From Paenibacillus dendritiformis (GTDB lineage: Bacteria > Bacillota > Bacilli > Paenibacillales > Paenibacillaceae), in the NCBI RefSeq assembly GCF_945605565.1, contig NZ_OX216966.1, positions 4,146,001-4,210,000 on the forward strand: a stretch of 64,000 nucleotides of DNA. The letters are read 5' to 3'. Below the pieces are notes generated by a model. The model was not told the origin of the DNA, ran no database searches, and saw only the letters and a list, made by a program, of their open reading frames with translations. A program made the position numbers and the translations under genes. Below, one piece after another: positions 1 to 8,042 of the stretch. Within the stretch, counting starts at the first letter, position 1. The number at the start of each line of letters is the position of its first letter.

Positions 1-335
1 CCTTGATAATCCAGCGCGATCTTGACGCGCAGCGGCTTGTTCTCGGACACCTGCTGGATATCGAGATGGATCCAGTTGCCCCAGCGCTCTTGCACCGCTT
101 TGATAACGGCAGGAATTGTCTTGTCTTCGACCTTCAGGTGGAACAATTCGGAACGACTCGTACGCACAAACTTATAGACTTCCTTCGCATCCAAATGTAT
201 TGGAACTCCCTCCATGGACGGACCGTAGACAACGGCCGGAATCCGCCCGCTCTTGCGCAGGCTCCGGATGGAGGAACGATTGAAATCCGTTCTCCGTTCT
301 GCGGTAAGTTGAGAAGTATTGCCGTGTGCACTCAT
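1..335 (-). CDS. rplY: 50S ribosomal protein L25 / general stress protein Ctc (C-terminus beyond window)
   Basis: About 111 N-terminal residues are present and the frame is open to the left edge, so the gene is cut by the window. The translation carries the L25 signature RKSGRIPAVVYG near residues 28-39, followed by the L25 beta-barrel (VPIHLDAKEVYKFVR). L25 binds 5S rRNA; in Bacillus the longer form (Ctc) is a general stress protein. The ATG at 333-335 is chosen because it opens the L25 frame and follows AAGGAGG (346-352) by about 10 nt. A closer ATG at 338-340 reads only Met-Ser-stop and overlaps this start. Family assignment is firm; the total length cannot be seen. Confidence 0.9.
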   Translation of the reverse strand, partial: MSAHGNTSQLTAERRTDFNRSSIRSLRKSGRIPAVVYGPSMEGVPIHLDAKEVYKFVRTSRSELFHLKVEDKTIPAVIKAVQERWGNWIHLDIQQVSENKPLRVKIALDYQ

Positions 336-407
336 GACATAACAACCTCCTTCAATGTTCCCTATGCTCACAGAAGATGTGAAGTAAAAATAGGGTTATA
401 GATCAAC

Positions 408-433
408 TTACCCATTGCGGAGCGGAGTGAAAC
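408..433 (-). promoter_or_regulatory. SigB-like promoter upstream of L25/Ctc
   Basis: On the minus strand GTTTCA (433-428) is followed after 14 nt by GGGTAA (413-408), close to the general-stress sigma consensus GTTTAA-N12-14-GGGTAT. ctc is a classic SigB target in Bacillus subtilis, so the position, about 75 nt before the start codon, is sensible. Many Paenibacillus lack SigB; this is inference from the motif. Confidence 0.4.
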
Positions 434-462
434 AGCTTATTTCTAAAGATTTGATCATATAA

Positions 463-732
463 TTATTTTCTCAGATGAAACGACAGCGTTCCCCGCTTCG
501 ATTCGGCGGCCTCCTGCCGGTAATACCGCTTCCCTGTCGCGGGATCATAGTACACCGTAACAATCTGCCCGGTCGAGGGATCGCGGGATATTTCCCGTGT
601 CGGGATGCAGCCGTCCGGCACCTCCTCCGCCTGTTCCAGATGCAGTCTGCGGTCCTTCTTCCTGGCAACCAGCAGCAGGATAAGGAAGAGTATGAGCTGG
701 AAGCCGAAATACGCCAATATCCACTTCAGCAT
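463..732 (-). CDS. Small single-pass membrane protein, unknown
   Basis: 89 residues beginning MLKWILAYFGFQLILF. One N-terminal membrane span (residues about 4-22) is followed by a basic stop-transfer stretch (ARKKDRR) and a hydrophilic cytoplasmic tail containing DPSTGQIVTVYYDPATGKRYY, a repeat-like DPxTG pattern. The ATG overlaps the last codons of the YbjQ gene (ATGCTGA), so it is translationally coupled to it. A much longer open frame reading up to 1182 exists but overlaps YbjQ out of frame and is rejected. No function recognised; the pairing suggests a partner of the YbjQ-family protein. Confidence 0.7.
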   Translation of the reverse strand: MLKWILAYFGFQLILFLILLLVARKKDRRLHLEQAEEVPDGCIPTREISRDPSTGQIVTVYYDPATGKRYYRQEAAESKRGTLSFHLRK

Positions 733-1055
733 GGCGTCTCCTCCTCCAGGATCACCGCTGTGCCATAGGCGACAATCTCGCTCATCCTGTTCCCCGCCTC
801 CCCCGAATCGAAGCGTACCATCACGATGCCGTTGGCGCCCATCATCCGGGCGTTGGCCACCATCCGATCCAGCGCCTGCTTGCGCGCGTCTTCCAGCATC
901 TCGGTATATTGACGAATCTCCCCGCCGACCAGGCTTTTCACGGCGGCGGCAATATCTTTGCCGATGCCGCGCGATCGGACCGTCAGGCCGAAGACGGGGC
1001 CGATCGCCTCCTTCACTTTCCAGTTCGGGGGTCGTTCTGTAGTGACGATGATCAT
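726..1055 (-). CDS. YbjQ/UPF0145 family protein
   Basis: 109 residues, the usual length for the YbjQ (DUF74) family, which forms small pentameric alpha/beta proteins of unknown role. Family features visible are IIVTTERPPNWKVKEAIGPVFGLTVRSR at the N-terminus, GGEIRQYTEMLEDARKQAL and GANGIVMVRFDS in the middle. RBS GAAGGAGAGAC lies just upstream of the ATG. It overlaps the following small membrane protein gene by 7 nt, forming a two-gene operon. Two copies of the AT-rich dispersed element lie in the 200 bp upstream. Confidence 0.9.
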   Translation of the reverse strand: MIIVTTERPPNWKVKEAIGPVFGLTVRSRGIGKDIAAAVKSLVGGEIRQYTEMLEDARKQALDRMVANARMMGANGIVMVRFDSGEAGNRMSEIVAYGTAVILEEETPC

Positions 1056-1138
1056 GGGCTAGTCTCTCCTTCTCATCATTGCATGGTATAGATGATACGA
1101 GAGAGCCGGGCGCATCGTTCAATTCGGCGAAGCAAATT

Positions 1139-1162
1139 ATAATTAACGTCATTAATAGTTGT
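1139..1162 (+). repeat. Dispersed AT-rich element, copy E
   Basis: Core ATTAACGTCATTAAT (1142-1156) fits the consensus WTADTTWAYRTMATWA found eight times in this window. It contains the short inverted repeat ATTAA-N5-TTAAT. It lies between the YbjQ start and the MocR 3' end, 54 bp from copy A and in the same orientation. Confidence 0.6.
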
Positions 1163-1216
1163 AAATTTGCCGGATTGCTCATGGCGGTATCGAATAGGAA
1201 CCCATATTAACAGCAT

Positions 1217-1240
1217 ATAGTTTACATAATATTTATTATG
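1217..1240 (+). repeat. Dispersed AT-rich dif-like element, copy A
   Basis: Contains the palindrome ACATAATATTTATTATGT (1224-1241), with arms ACATAATA and TATTATGT. On the minus strand it reads ATTATGTAAACTAT, which includes TTATGTAAACT, the XerD-side arm of Firmicute dif. It lies 16 bp past the MocR stop codon. Confidence 0.65.
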
Positions 1241-1256
1241 TTCTCTCCATTGGCGT

Positions 1257-2714
1257 TCACCGGCTGCGAATCAGCTGCGGAAGCAGCTTCAGCGCATGCT
1301 CCAGCTCCGCTAGCGACGCATAGGCATAGGACAAGCGCAGCTGCCGGACGGCGGAACGGTCATACAGCACCCCGGGATTCAATAAAATGCCGTGCTTCAA
1401 AGCCTGGTTGAACAGCCGCTGCACCGGAATCGGCGATCTGAGGCTCACCCAGACATAGAAGCCCCCCTCCGGTCTCGACCAGTCGGCAATATCCGACCAG
1501 TGGGCGTCCAGCAGCGCCAGCATGGCGTCGCGCCGCTCCCGCAGCCGCTTCCCTATATGCTCCAAATGCGGCAAATGCATGCCGGACGCGAACCACATTT
1601 TGGCTGCCTGCTGCGACAAGGAGCTGGAGCCGTAGTCGGTCTGCATTTTGATGTCGGCCAACCGCTCAATGACCGGCTCGGGTCCGACCACCCAGCCGAT
1701 CCGCAAGCCGGGACTGACCGCTTTCGACATCGTGCCCACATGCAGGACGATTCCATGCTCATCGCGTGACTTCAACGGCGCCGGAGGCTCCCGATCGAGC
1801 CATAGTTCCTGGTATGCGCCGTCTTCCAGTACCGGCAGCCCGATTGTCTCGCATAACGTCAGCAGCTGCTGGCGGCGTGACTCGCTCATCACCGTTCCGG
1901 TCGGATTGTGGAAGGTCGGAATCGTATACAGCATCGAGGCGCGATAGGTCCGCCAGCACCGCTCCAGCTCGGACAGCCGCAGCCCTCCTTCGTCCACCGG
2001 CAAGCCAACCAGCTTCATGCCGGCCGATTGGAAGGCATGAATCGAATATAAGTATGACGGCTTCTCCAGCAGAATGGCCGACTGGCGCTCCAGCAGCCCG
2101 GCCGAGATGAGCTGAAGCGCCTGCAGCGCTCCGGAGACGATGAGGATGGCCGACGGCGACGCCTGGATCCCTTGTCGGGATAACTCCCGGCTTAGAAGCC
2201 GCCTCAGCTCCTCATCTCCTTGCGGCTGCTCGTAGCCGAGGGAGACGGGCCGCTTCGCCAAGGAAGCGAACAGCTCGCGGATCTGCTCCTGCGGCAGAAG
2301 CTCGGGCGATAATTCGCCGGTGCCGAGCCGGATGATATCCCGATCGAACTCCAGCCGGTTAATCCTCTGGATCATCGGCAGATTCGGATAATGCGCCCCT
2401 TCTTCGACATAGGCGTTCCAATCCGGGAGGTTCATCGTGCGCCGGACACGCTCGTCGGGAATGCCGATGACCCGGGTGCCGCCGCGGCCCCGGCCTTCAA
2501 TCCAACCTTCCGCCATCAGCACTTCCATCGCGGTGACAACCGTGCTTCGATTGACGCCGAAGGCTTCAGCCAGCGCCCGCTGCGGCGGAAGCTTCATGCC
2601 GATGCTCCATTCTCCGCTGCGAATTCTCCCTTGGACATACTGCTCGATCTGTCTGTAGATGGGCAGTGGAAGCCGGGGATCCGGCTTCCAGCCCGCCTTA
2701 TATGTATTCGGCAT
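1257..2714 (-). CDS. MocR-type GntR regulator with aminotransferase domain
   Basis: 485 residues. Residues about 15-80 form a GntR winged helix (YRQIEQYVQGRIRSGEW, then LPPQRALAEAFGVNRSTV). Residues about 115-480 are a fold-type I aminotransferase-like domain with TFHNPTGTVMS and the PLP lysine in GTMSKAVSPGLRIGW. MocR proteins use bound PLP or an aldimine to sense amino acid or vitamin B6 state. The gene is divergent from a LysE-type exporter at 2887, the usual arrangement for a regulator and its target. Start ATG follows GAAGGGAG. The target ligand is unknown. Confidence 0.93.
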   Translation of the reverse strand: MPNTYKAGWKPDPRLPLPIYRQIEQYVQGRIRSGEWSIGMKLPPQRALAEAFGVNRSTVVTAMEVLMAEGWIEGRGRGGTRVIGIPDERVRRTMNLPDWNAYVEEGAHYPNLPMIQRINRLEFDRDIIRLGTGELSPELLPQEQIRELFASLAKRPVSLGYEQPQGDEELRRLLSRELSRQGIQASPSAILIVSGALQALQLISAGLLERQSAILLEKPSYLYSIHAFQSAGMKLVGLPVDEGGLRLSELERCWRTYRASMLYTIPTFHNPTGTVMSESRRQQLLTLCETIGLPVLEDGAYQELWLDREPPAPLKSRDEHGIVLHVGTMSKAVSPGLRIGWVVGPEPVIERLADIKMQTDYGSSSLSQQAAKMWFASGMHLPHLEHIGKRLRERRDAMLALLDAHWSDIADWSRPEGGFYVWVSLRSPIPVQRLFNQALKHGILLNPGVLYDRSAVRQLRLSYAYASLAELEHALKLLPQLIRSR

Positions 2715-2779
2715 CAGCCGCTCTCCTTCCCTGCCAGTCCGCAGGCCGGAAGCCTGCGAGTCGCAGTTCCATTATAGCT

Positions 2780-2820
2780 TTTGGTTGGGCTCGGACACAA
2801 CCAAATGGTCGGTGACAACC
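2780..2820. promoter_or_regulatory. Candidate MocR operator between mocR and lysE
   Basis: Inverted repeat TTTGGTTG (2780-2787), 10 nt, CAACCAAA (2798-2805), followed by a further ACAACC (2815-2820) 18 bp after the ACAACC at 2797-2802. MocR regulators commonly bind direct repeats about two turns apart in divergent promoter regions. Position and symmetry are seen; binding is inferred. Confidence 0.45.
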
Positions 2821-2886
2821 CGAAGGCGGGCAGGTATGCTAGACCTTGTCCTGCGCAAGACGCAACAAGCAACAGGAAGGAAGAGT

Positions 2887-3510
2887 ATGGAACAGATGTG
2901 GGAACCTTTTGTACATGGTGTATTGCTGGCATTCGGACTAATACTGCCGTTAGGAGTTCAGAACGTGTTCATCTTCAATCAGGGAGCGCTGCATACCCGG
3001 CTGTGGAAGGCGGCGCCGGCCGTCATTACCGCCTCCTTGTGCGATACGCTGCTCATCGTGCTGGCGGTGCAAGGCGTGTCGCTGCTGCTCCTCCAATGGA
3101 TCTGGCTGAAAAATGTGCTGTTTGCCGCCGGATTTCTGTTTCTCATCTATATCGGGTATAGTCTGTGGAAGTCGGCCGCTGACGGCGTTCAGCAGCAGCA
3201 TCGCGCGGATACGATCAAGCGGCAATTGCTCTTTACCGCTTCGGTCTCATTGTTGAACCCGCACGCAATTATGGACACGATCGGAGTCATCGGAACGAGT
3301 TCATTGCAGTATGCAGGAACGGACCGGGTTGTATTTGCAGCCGCTGCCGTGCTCGTATCCTGGTTGTGGTTCATCTCCCTGGCGATCGCTGGAAGGGTAA
3401 TGCGCAAGCTGGATACGACGGGCCAGCGCCTGGCTTGGCTGAACAAAGGGTCGGCCGTCTTGATATGGGGAATGGCCGGCTACATGCTGCTGACGATGTT
3501 GAAGGGGTAG
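2887..3510 (+). CDS. LysE/ArgO family amino acid exporter
   Basis: 207 residues with six hydrophobic segments and the LysE N-terminal pattern HGVLLAFGLILPLGVQNVFIFNQG (residues about 8-31). SLLNPHAIMDTIGVIG in the middle matches the conserved NPHA loop of the family. It exports basic or other amino acids across the membrane. The ATG at 2887 is chosen because the family signature starts there and AGGAAGG precedes it; upstream in-frame starts would add a non-conserved tail. Divergent from the MocR gene, its likely regulator. Confidence 0.9.
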   Translation: MEQMWEPFVHGVLLAFGLILPLGVQNVFIFNQGALHTRLWKAAPAVITASLCDTLLIVLAVQGVSLLLLQWIWLKNVLFAAGFLFLIYIGYSLWKSAADGVQQQHRADTIKRQLLFTASVSLLNPHAIMDTIGVIGTSSLQYAGTDRVVFAAAAVLVSWLWFISLAIAGRVMRKLDTTGQRLAWLNKGSAVLIWGMAGYMLLTMLKG

Positions 3511-3559
3511 CACAGCCGTGCCCGCTCCATCCAGCCGCCCCGGCCGGCACGCAGGAACG

Positions 3560-3591
3560 GTCCCCTTGCCTCCTCTCAACAGTCAGGGGAC
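3560..3591. terminator. Weak hairpin between convergent genes
   Basis: GTCCCCT (3560-3566) pairs with AGGGGAC (3585-3591) across an 18-nt loop, without a T-run. It sits between the exporter and the solute-binding protein genes, which converge. A related but better hairpin lies at 7066-7092. Confidence 0.3.
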
Positions 3592-3616
3592 TGCAGCTGG
3601 GACTGCGTCTCGTTCC

Positions 3617-5002
3617 CTATTGCGCCGCAAGCTGCTCCTTCAGGAGCGCGCTGTACTCGTCTTCTATTTTCCTCAGGAACGTATTCGTATCATCCGTTGT
3701 CCTCAGGAACTCGGCGAACTTGTCGCGAAGGAATGCATAGAACTTCGATTCCGGATCGTATCGCGAGAACTCCGGCGGATTCGCCTGCTTCAGATAGACG
3801 TTGTGGAAATGGAATGTTCGGCCGTCGGTAATTTTGTCCGCGCCGAACTGTTCATACAGCACGGGCTTATCAAGCACGGTTCCCGACGCCGCGCGGTGCA
3901 GAGACGTCTGCATTTCCTCGGAGAGCAGGTATTTCAGCACGATGAAGGCTTCATCCTTATGCTCGCTGTGCGGGCTGATCGTGTAACTGAACGGATTGGC
4001 GAACGGCCCAATACCCGGACGATCCGGCCACGATGGTAGCGATACCACATCGAAATCGAGACCTTCCTCCTTAATATACGTCTCGAACGAGTTGATGCTG
4101 GTGACCAGCATGGCGACCTGCTGATTCGCGAACGTCGCTTTCGAGTCCGGCGGGTAGTTGCCGGGTATGTCCTTCATTTTGCGCATCAGCTCATAGTATT
4201 CGGCGAAGTCGGGATTGGACGCGAAGTTCACGCTGCCGTCCTGGCCTACTCCTTGGGCGGATAGCTGCATCAGCGGAACCGTCGTCTGGAAGGCGCTGAA
4301 TACGAGTCCGCGGTACGCTGTGCCGTCCCGCTGCCCGGTCACCTGTCTGGCCAGATCGATGATGTCGTCCCAGGTCATGCCGTCCGTCGGATAAGGGACG
4401 CCGAATTGATCGAAGATCGCTTTGTTATAGAAGACGGCATTCATAACCTCCTCCATAGGCAGACCGAGCAGCCGCCTCTTCCCTTCCGGATCGCGCGCCC
4501 GCACGAGATCGATTGCGCCGCTGCGGATGGAGCTCAGATCCAATTGGTGCGCCTGCACGAGATCGTCAAGCGGGAACAGCATATCCGCATCCCGTAACAC
4601 GGCGAAGCCGCGATGAGCCAGGAGAATATCTGGCACGATGCCCTGGGCGAACGTCTCCTGCAGCGGCTGGCTGTCTACCACCTCCGACACGAGTTCCATC
4701 GTCACGTTCGGGAAATGCGCTTCGACCGGGTCCTTCACTCTCGCGTGGAAGCTCTCCTCATCCCACGGGGCCATGAATTTCAACGTCACGGGGCTGTCGA
4801 TCGTATCCGGCACCGCCGCAGCCTCCTCCTGCTCCTCGCCGCCCGTTGCCTTTTCCCTGCTTGCCTCTTGGCCTGCCGAATCGACTTGGGTAGAAGAGGG
4901 AGCTGCCCCGCTGTCATCCGTAACGGTTGCGCACGCCGCATTCATAAGCAGCGCCAGCAGCAGTACGATAAGCAGCTCCCTTTTGTTTTGCGCACGCGCC
5001 AT
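3617..5002 (-). CDS. Extracellular solute-binding protein, sugar ABC type (orphan)
   Basis: 461 residues. Signal-like N-terminus (ELLIVLLLALLMNAAC) with a cysteine suggesting a lipoprotein, although NAAC is a poor lipobox. The mature part is a family 1 substrate-binding protein: GLPMEEVMNAVFYNKAIFDQFGVPYPTDGMTWDDI is the classic hinge region. The ATG at 5002 has AAAGGAGG six bases upstream. No permease or ATPase genes adjoin; the divergent neighbour is a GH29 fucosidase, so a fucosylated sugar ligand is a reasonable guess. Confidence 0.88.
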   Translation of the reverse strand: MARAQNKRELLIVLLLALLMNAACATVTDDSGAAPSSTQVDSAGQEASREKATGGEEQEEAAAVPDTIDSPVTLKFMAPWDEESFHARVKDPVEAHFPNVTMELVSEVVDSQPLQETFAQGIVPDILLAHRGFAVLRDADMLFPLDDLVQAHQLDLSSIRSGAIDLVRARDPEGKRRLLGLPMEEVMNAVFYNKAIFDQFGVPYPTDGMTWDDIIDLARQVTGQRDGTAYRGLVFSAFQTTVPLMQLSAQGVGQDGSVNFASNPDFAEYYELMRKMKDIPGNYPPDSKATFANQQVAMLVTSINSFETYIKEEGLDFDVVSLPSWPDRPGIGPFANPFSYTISPHSEHKDEAFIVLKYLLSEEMQTSLHRAASGTVLDKPVLYEQFGADKITDGRTFHFHNVYLKQANPPEFSRYDPESKFYAFLRDKFAEFLRTTDDTNTFLRKIEDEYSALLKEQLAAQ

Positions 5003-5308
5003 CCTTTTGCCTCCTTTCGTTTTTTTGTCATTATATTGCGTCCGTATTTTTTCCATGCAATGAATTGTTGCCGCCTTGACAGACGGCCTCGCGCAGGCAC
5101 ATGCGGCCGTTCGGTTTTGCCCCAATAAGCAATCTCGTCAGAAGATGAATTGCGCAAAAGCTGTGCAGGCAATCGAACCTAAATGGTCCGGGCATCGCGA
5201 CGCAGCAGTGATGATACCGGCGAAGAGCGAATACTTATGATGGAAAGAGGCATCACAATCGCCATTCATGGCCATACGATGCCTAATCCATGTCAAGGAG
5301 GCGGTGGA
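5003..5308. promoter_or_regulatory. Divergent promoter region, solute-binding protein / fucosidase
   Basis: 306 bp between two divergent starts. A TTGACA lies at 5076-5081 on the plus strand without a convincing -10. I see no clear operator, riboswitch or additional gene here. Confidence 0.3.
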
Positions 5309-7057
5309 ATGAATGTGGCAGGGGCGGTTCAACAATCGAATCGCATGCAGGCAGAGCGGATGAGCTGGTGGATGGAAGCGAAGTTCGGCATGTTCATCCA
5401 TTGGGGACTGTATGCCCTTCCCGGAGAAGGCGAATGGCATATGTACGGATCGAAAATACCGGTCGCCGAATATGAATCGCTGGCAGAGCAATTCAATCCC
5501 GAGCGCTTCAACGCGAAGGAATGGGTCCGGCTGGCCCGGCAGGCGGGCATGAAATATATCGTGATCACCGCCAAGCATCACGACGGGTTCGCGATGTACG
5601 GTTCCGAGGCCGAACCGTTCAATATCGTCGATGCGACGCCGTTCCAGCGCGATCCGATGAAGGAGCTGGCGAAGGCCTGCCAGGAGGAAGGCATCCGCCT
5701 CTGCTTCTATTATTCGCATGTCATCGACTGGCACCATCCCCACTCGGTGCATCAATCCGCCAACAACATATGGGATTACAAAATGGAAGAGAAGCAATTC
5801 GATACGTATTGGAATGAGCTCGTGAAGCCGCAAATCAAGGAGCTGCTCACCGAATACGGCCCGATCGGCCTTATCTGGTTCGATACGGCGGGCGGACTGT
5901 CGAAGAAAGACAGCGAGGACATCGTTGCCCATGTGCGCCGGCTTCAGCCGGATTGTCTCATTAACAGCCGGGTCAGCCATTACCGAGGAATGGGCGATTA
6001 TGAATCCAAGGGCGATAACGAGACGCCAATGTACGGTGAGGAATCCCGGCCGTGGGAGACGCCGATGACCATGAATGAGACTTGGGGATATTGTCCGAAG
6101 GATCAAGCATGGAAGCCGGCTGACTTCCTCATTCGCAAGCTGGTGACCATCGTGAGCAAGGGAGGAAATCTGCTATTAAATGTCGGTCCTTCGCCGAAAG
6201 GAACGATACCGGAGCCGGCGGTGGAACGGCTGCGCGAGATCGGGGAATGGACGGAACGGAATGCGGAAGCGATCTACGGAACATCGGCGAGCCCCTTCCC
6301 GTATGAGTTCGATTGGGGAGCCGTGACGGCGAAGCAGGGACGCCTCTACCTGCACATATGCAATGACAAGTGGCCGCGCGGCCCGTTGAAGATGCAAGGG
6401 ATGTGCAGCCGCGTAGTCAAGGCATACCTGCTGGCCGATCCGTTGAAAAGAGAGCTTCCCCTCACCCACACCTACCATGGCGGCACGGAGCGCCATACGC
6501 TATCCGTGTCCCTCCCGGACACGGCTCCGGATCGGGCGGTATCCGTTGTCGTGCTCGAAGTCGAAGACGTGAACGATCTCGATACCGGGTTCACGGTGCT
6601 CCCGTCCGGCAAGCTGAAGGTTGACGTAACGTCAGGAGACGTGACGGAGGGGGATGGTCTTGGCGACTGGACCATGGCGGCACGGCGCGCGGCTTGGGAC
6701 ATTGCAGTTACCGAGCCTGGCACCTATGCGCTCTCGCTGATCAGCTTCAAGCGCGCCGACGCGTGGCTCGCCGATTCCTATGCCGATGGGATCCGGCTGA
6801 CGTTCGCCGGAGAGACGATCGAGGCCGTGCCGCAGGAAGATTCGATCATCGCCGAATCCCCGGCATGCCAGCATCCTTACAAGGAGGTGCATTCCCGGCT
6901 GGCGGAGGTATTCATTCCGGCTCCCGGCACCTATGAGCTGACGCTGACCTCCCGTCTGATCAAGGATCGCAATTCGAAGTTCATCGAGATCTGGCAGGCG
7001 GACAAAGTAAAGCTGCGTTCCGTCATGCTGGAACGGATCAATTCGCAGCAGCCATAA
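5309..7057 (+). CDS. Alpha-L-fucosidase, glycoside hydrolase family 29
   Basis: 582 residues. The N-terminal (beta/alpha)8 domain shows the GH29 hallmarks WWMEAKFGMFIHWGLY, KYIVITAKHHDGFAMY and GLIWFDTAGG, with the probable catalytic aspartate at residue 192, then GGNLLLNVGPSPKGTIP. The rest (about 340-582) is beta-rich, with a final segment resembling a carbohydrate-binding lectin domain. No signal peptide, so probably cytoplasmic, acting on imported fucosides. The ATG at 5309 has AAGGAGG seven bases upstream; longer in-frame starts lack an RBS. Divergent from a sugar-binding lipoprotein. Confidence 0.93.
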   Translation: MNVAGAVQQSNRMQAERMSWWMEAKFGMFIHWGLYALPGEGEWHMYGSKIPVAEYESLAEQFNPERFNAKEWVRLARQAGMKYIVITAKHHDGFAMYGSEAEPFNIVDATPFQRDPMKELAKACQEEGIRLCFYYSHVIDWHHPHSVHQSANNIWDYKMEEKQFDTYWNELVKPQIKELLTEYGPIGLIWFDTAGGLSKKDSEDIVAHVRRLQPDCLINSRVSHYRGMGDYESKGDNETPMYGEESRPWETPMTMNETWGYCPKDQAWKPADFLIRKLVTIVSKGGNLLLNVGPSPKGTIPEPAVERLREIGEWTERNAEAIYGTSASPFPYEFDWGAVTAKQGRLYLHICNDKWPRGPLKMQGMCSRVVKAYLLADPLKRELPLTHTYHGGTERHTLSVSLPDTAPDRAVSVVVLEVEDVNDLDTGFTVLPSGKLKVDVTSGDVTEGDGLGDWTMAARRAAWDIAVTEPGTYALSLISFKRADAWLADSYADGIRLTFAGETIEAVPQEDSIIAESPACQHPYKEVHSRLAEVFIPAPGTYELTLTSRLIKDRNSKFIEIWQADKVKLRSVMLERINSQQP

Positions 7058-7065
7058 CATGGTTC

Positions 7066-7092
7066 GTCCCCTGCCCTCTCAAGGCAGGGGAC
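7066..7092. terminator. Bidirectional hairpin between convergent genes
   Basis: Perfect 10-bp stem GTCCCCTGCC (7066-7075) and GGCAGGGGAC (7083-7092) with a 7-nt CTCTCAA loop, between the fucosidase and the toroid protein gene. No T-run on either side. Confidence 0.55.
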
Positions 7093-7102
7093 GCCGTTAT
7101 AA

Positions 7103-7999
7103 TCAGGAGCGGGGCAGTCTGCCGAAGCTGCAAAGCGTCAGCAAGCGGTCGACCGTGACGCTGCCGCGCCATTCGAGCTCGCAGGCCTCGCTGACCGCCG
7201 GCCAGCTGATCGTCCAGCCGCCGTCCTCCTGCTGCCCCTCCTCCAACGCGTCCAGATGCCGTCGAATGTCCTCCGGGCTTATGAACCGCGCACAGTAGCT
7301 CTCTGGCATCGGAGCCCAGTCCAGCGCCTTGTGCACATAGCCTTCCGCATGCGGATCCAATTCGATGGCGCCCGGCTGCTGCAGGACGCGGTTCAATTGC
7401 TCCAGCAGCGGCTCCGCCCTGTCCCGATCCGGGACATGCTCCAGGAAGGTAACGCACTGAATCAGATCATGGAAGCCTTGAAGCTCGGGCTGTCCGATGC
7501 GGCTCCATACGAACTCGGCCGCTTGGCGGAACCAGGCTTCTTCCTTGACCGCTTCCAGCGCGGGCTGCTTCATGAGCAGTCCGATAATCCGTCCCGTCGG
7601 ATTCAGCGAGGCGCGGCTGTCATCCTCGATCGTCCACCATGGGGCATGCGGATAATCATTCACCGGCAGGAACGCCAGCGGGAAGCCGCCGGTGTCCGGA
7701 ACGGCGATGCTGCGCAAGTACCGCACGATGCCCGCCAATATGTCCGCATCCGCGACGCCGATCTCGTCCATAAGCGCCAGCGCCATCTCCGTCGGCACCG
7801 GCTGGCTGTGCGGACAGCGGATATCGGGCTCCAGCGCATGGCCGAACCCGCCATCCTCATTCTGATATGCCCGCAGCGCGGCCAGCACATCCTCGGCCCG
7901 GCCGCCCGCAAAATGATACTCGAATCGGCGCCGATCCAGCAGCCGGCCGTTGGCATAAAGAAATGAGGACGCGGCTTCCAAGCCAGATTTTTTCTCCAT
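7103..7999 (-). CDS. Terpenoid-cyclase-like toroid protein, unknown
   Basis: 298 residues with alpha-alpha toroid repeats of the squalene-hopene/prenyltransferase type: YQNEDGGFGHALEPD near residue 47 and GQQEDGGWTISWP near 257 are QxxDGG(F/W) repeats. The DxDD-type catalytic motif of true cyclases is not seen, so enzymatic activity is uncertain. An ATG at 7997-7999 is chosen since GGAGG lies nine bases upstream; an upstream TTG (8006-8008) would abut the RBS. The 43-nt gap to the AlkZ-related gene is filled by dispersed element F, so it may still be in the WYL-regulator operon. Confidence 0.75.
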   Translation of the reverse strand: MEKKSGLEAASSFLYANGRLLDRRRFEYHFAGGRAEDVLAALRAYQNEDGGFGHALEPDIRCPHSQPVPTEMALALMDEIGVADADILAGIVRYLRSIAVPDTGGFPLAFLPVNDYPHAPWWTIEDDSRASLNPTGRIIGLLMKQPALEAVKEEAWFRQAAEFVWSRIGQPELQGFHDLIQCVTFLEHVPDRDRAEPLLEQLNRVLQQPGAIELDPHAEGYVHKALDWAPMPESYCARFISPEDIRRHLDALEEGQQEDGGWTISWPAVSEACELEWRGSVTVDRLLTLCSFGRLPRS

Positions 8000-8016
8000 C
8001 TTAATCAACCTCCTTA

Positions 8017-8040
8017 ATATTTAATATCATTAATATTATT
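8017..8040 (+). repeat. Dispersed AT-rich element, copy F
   Basis: Core TTTAATATCATTAAT (8020-8034) fits the WTADTTWAYRTMATWA consensus. It begins two bases past the AlkZ-related stop codon and ends just before the RBS of the toroid gene, filling the intercistronic gap. Confidence 0.55.
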
Positions 8041-8042
8041 GC

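Noticed and set aside
463..1182. A 239-codon minus-strand open frame
   Set aside because: Its first 150 codons lie out of frame over the well-supported YbjQ gene; only the part from 732 onward is a real gene.
1217..1240. Fur, PerR or Zur box
   Set aside because: The CATAAT-N4-ATTATG symmetry does not fit the 7-1-7 spacing of those boxes, and the flanking genes share no metal theme.
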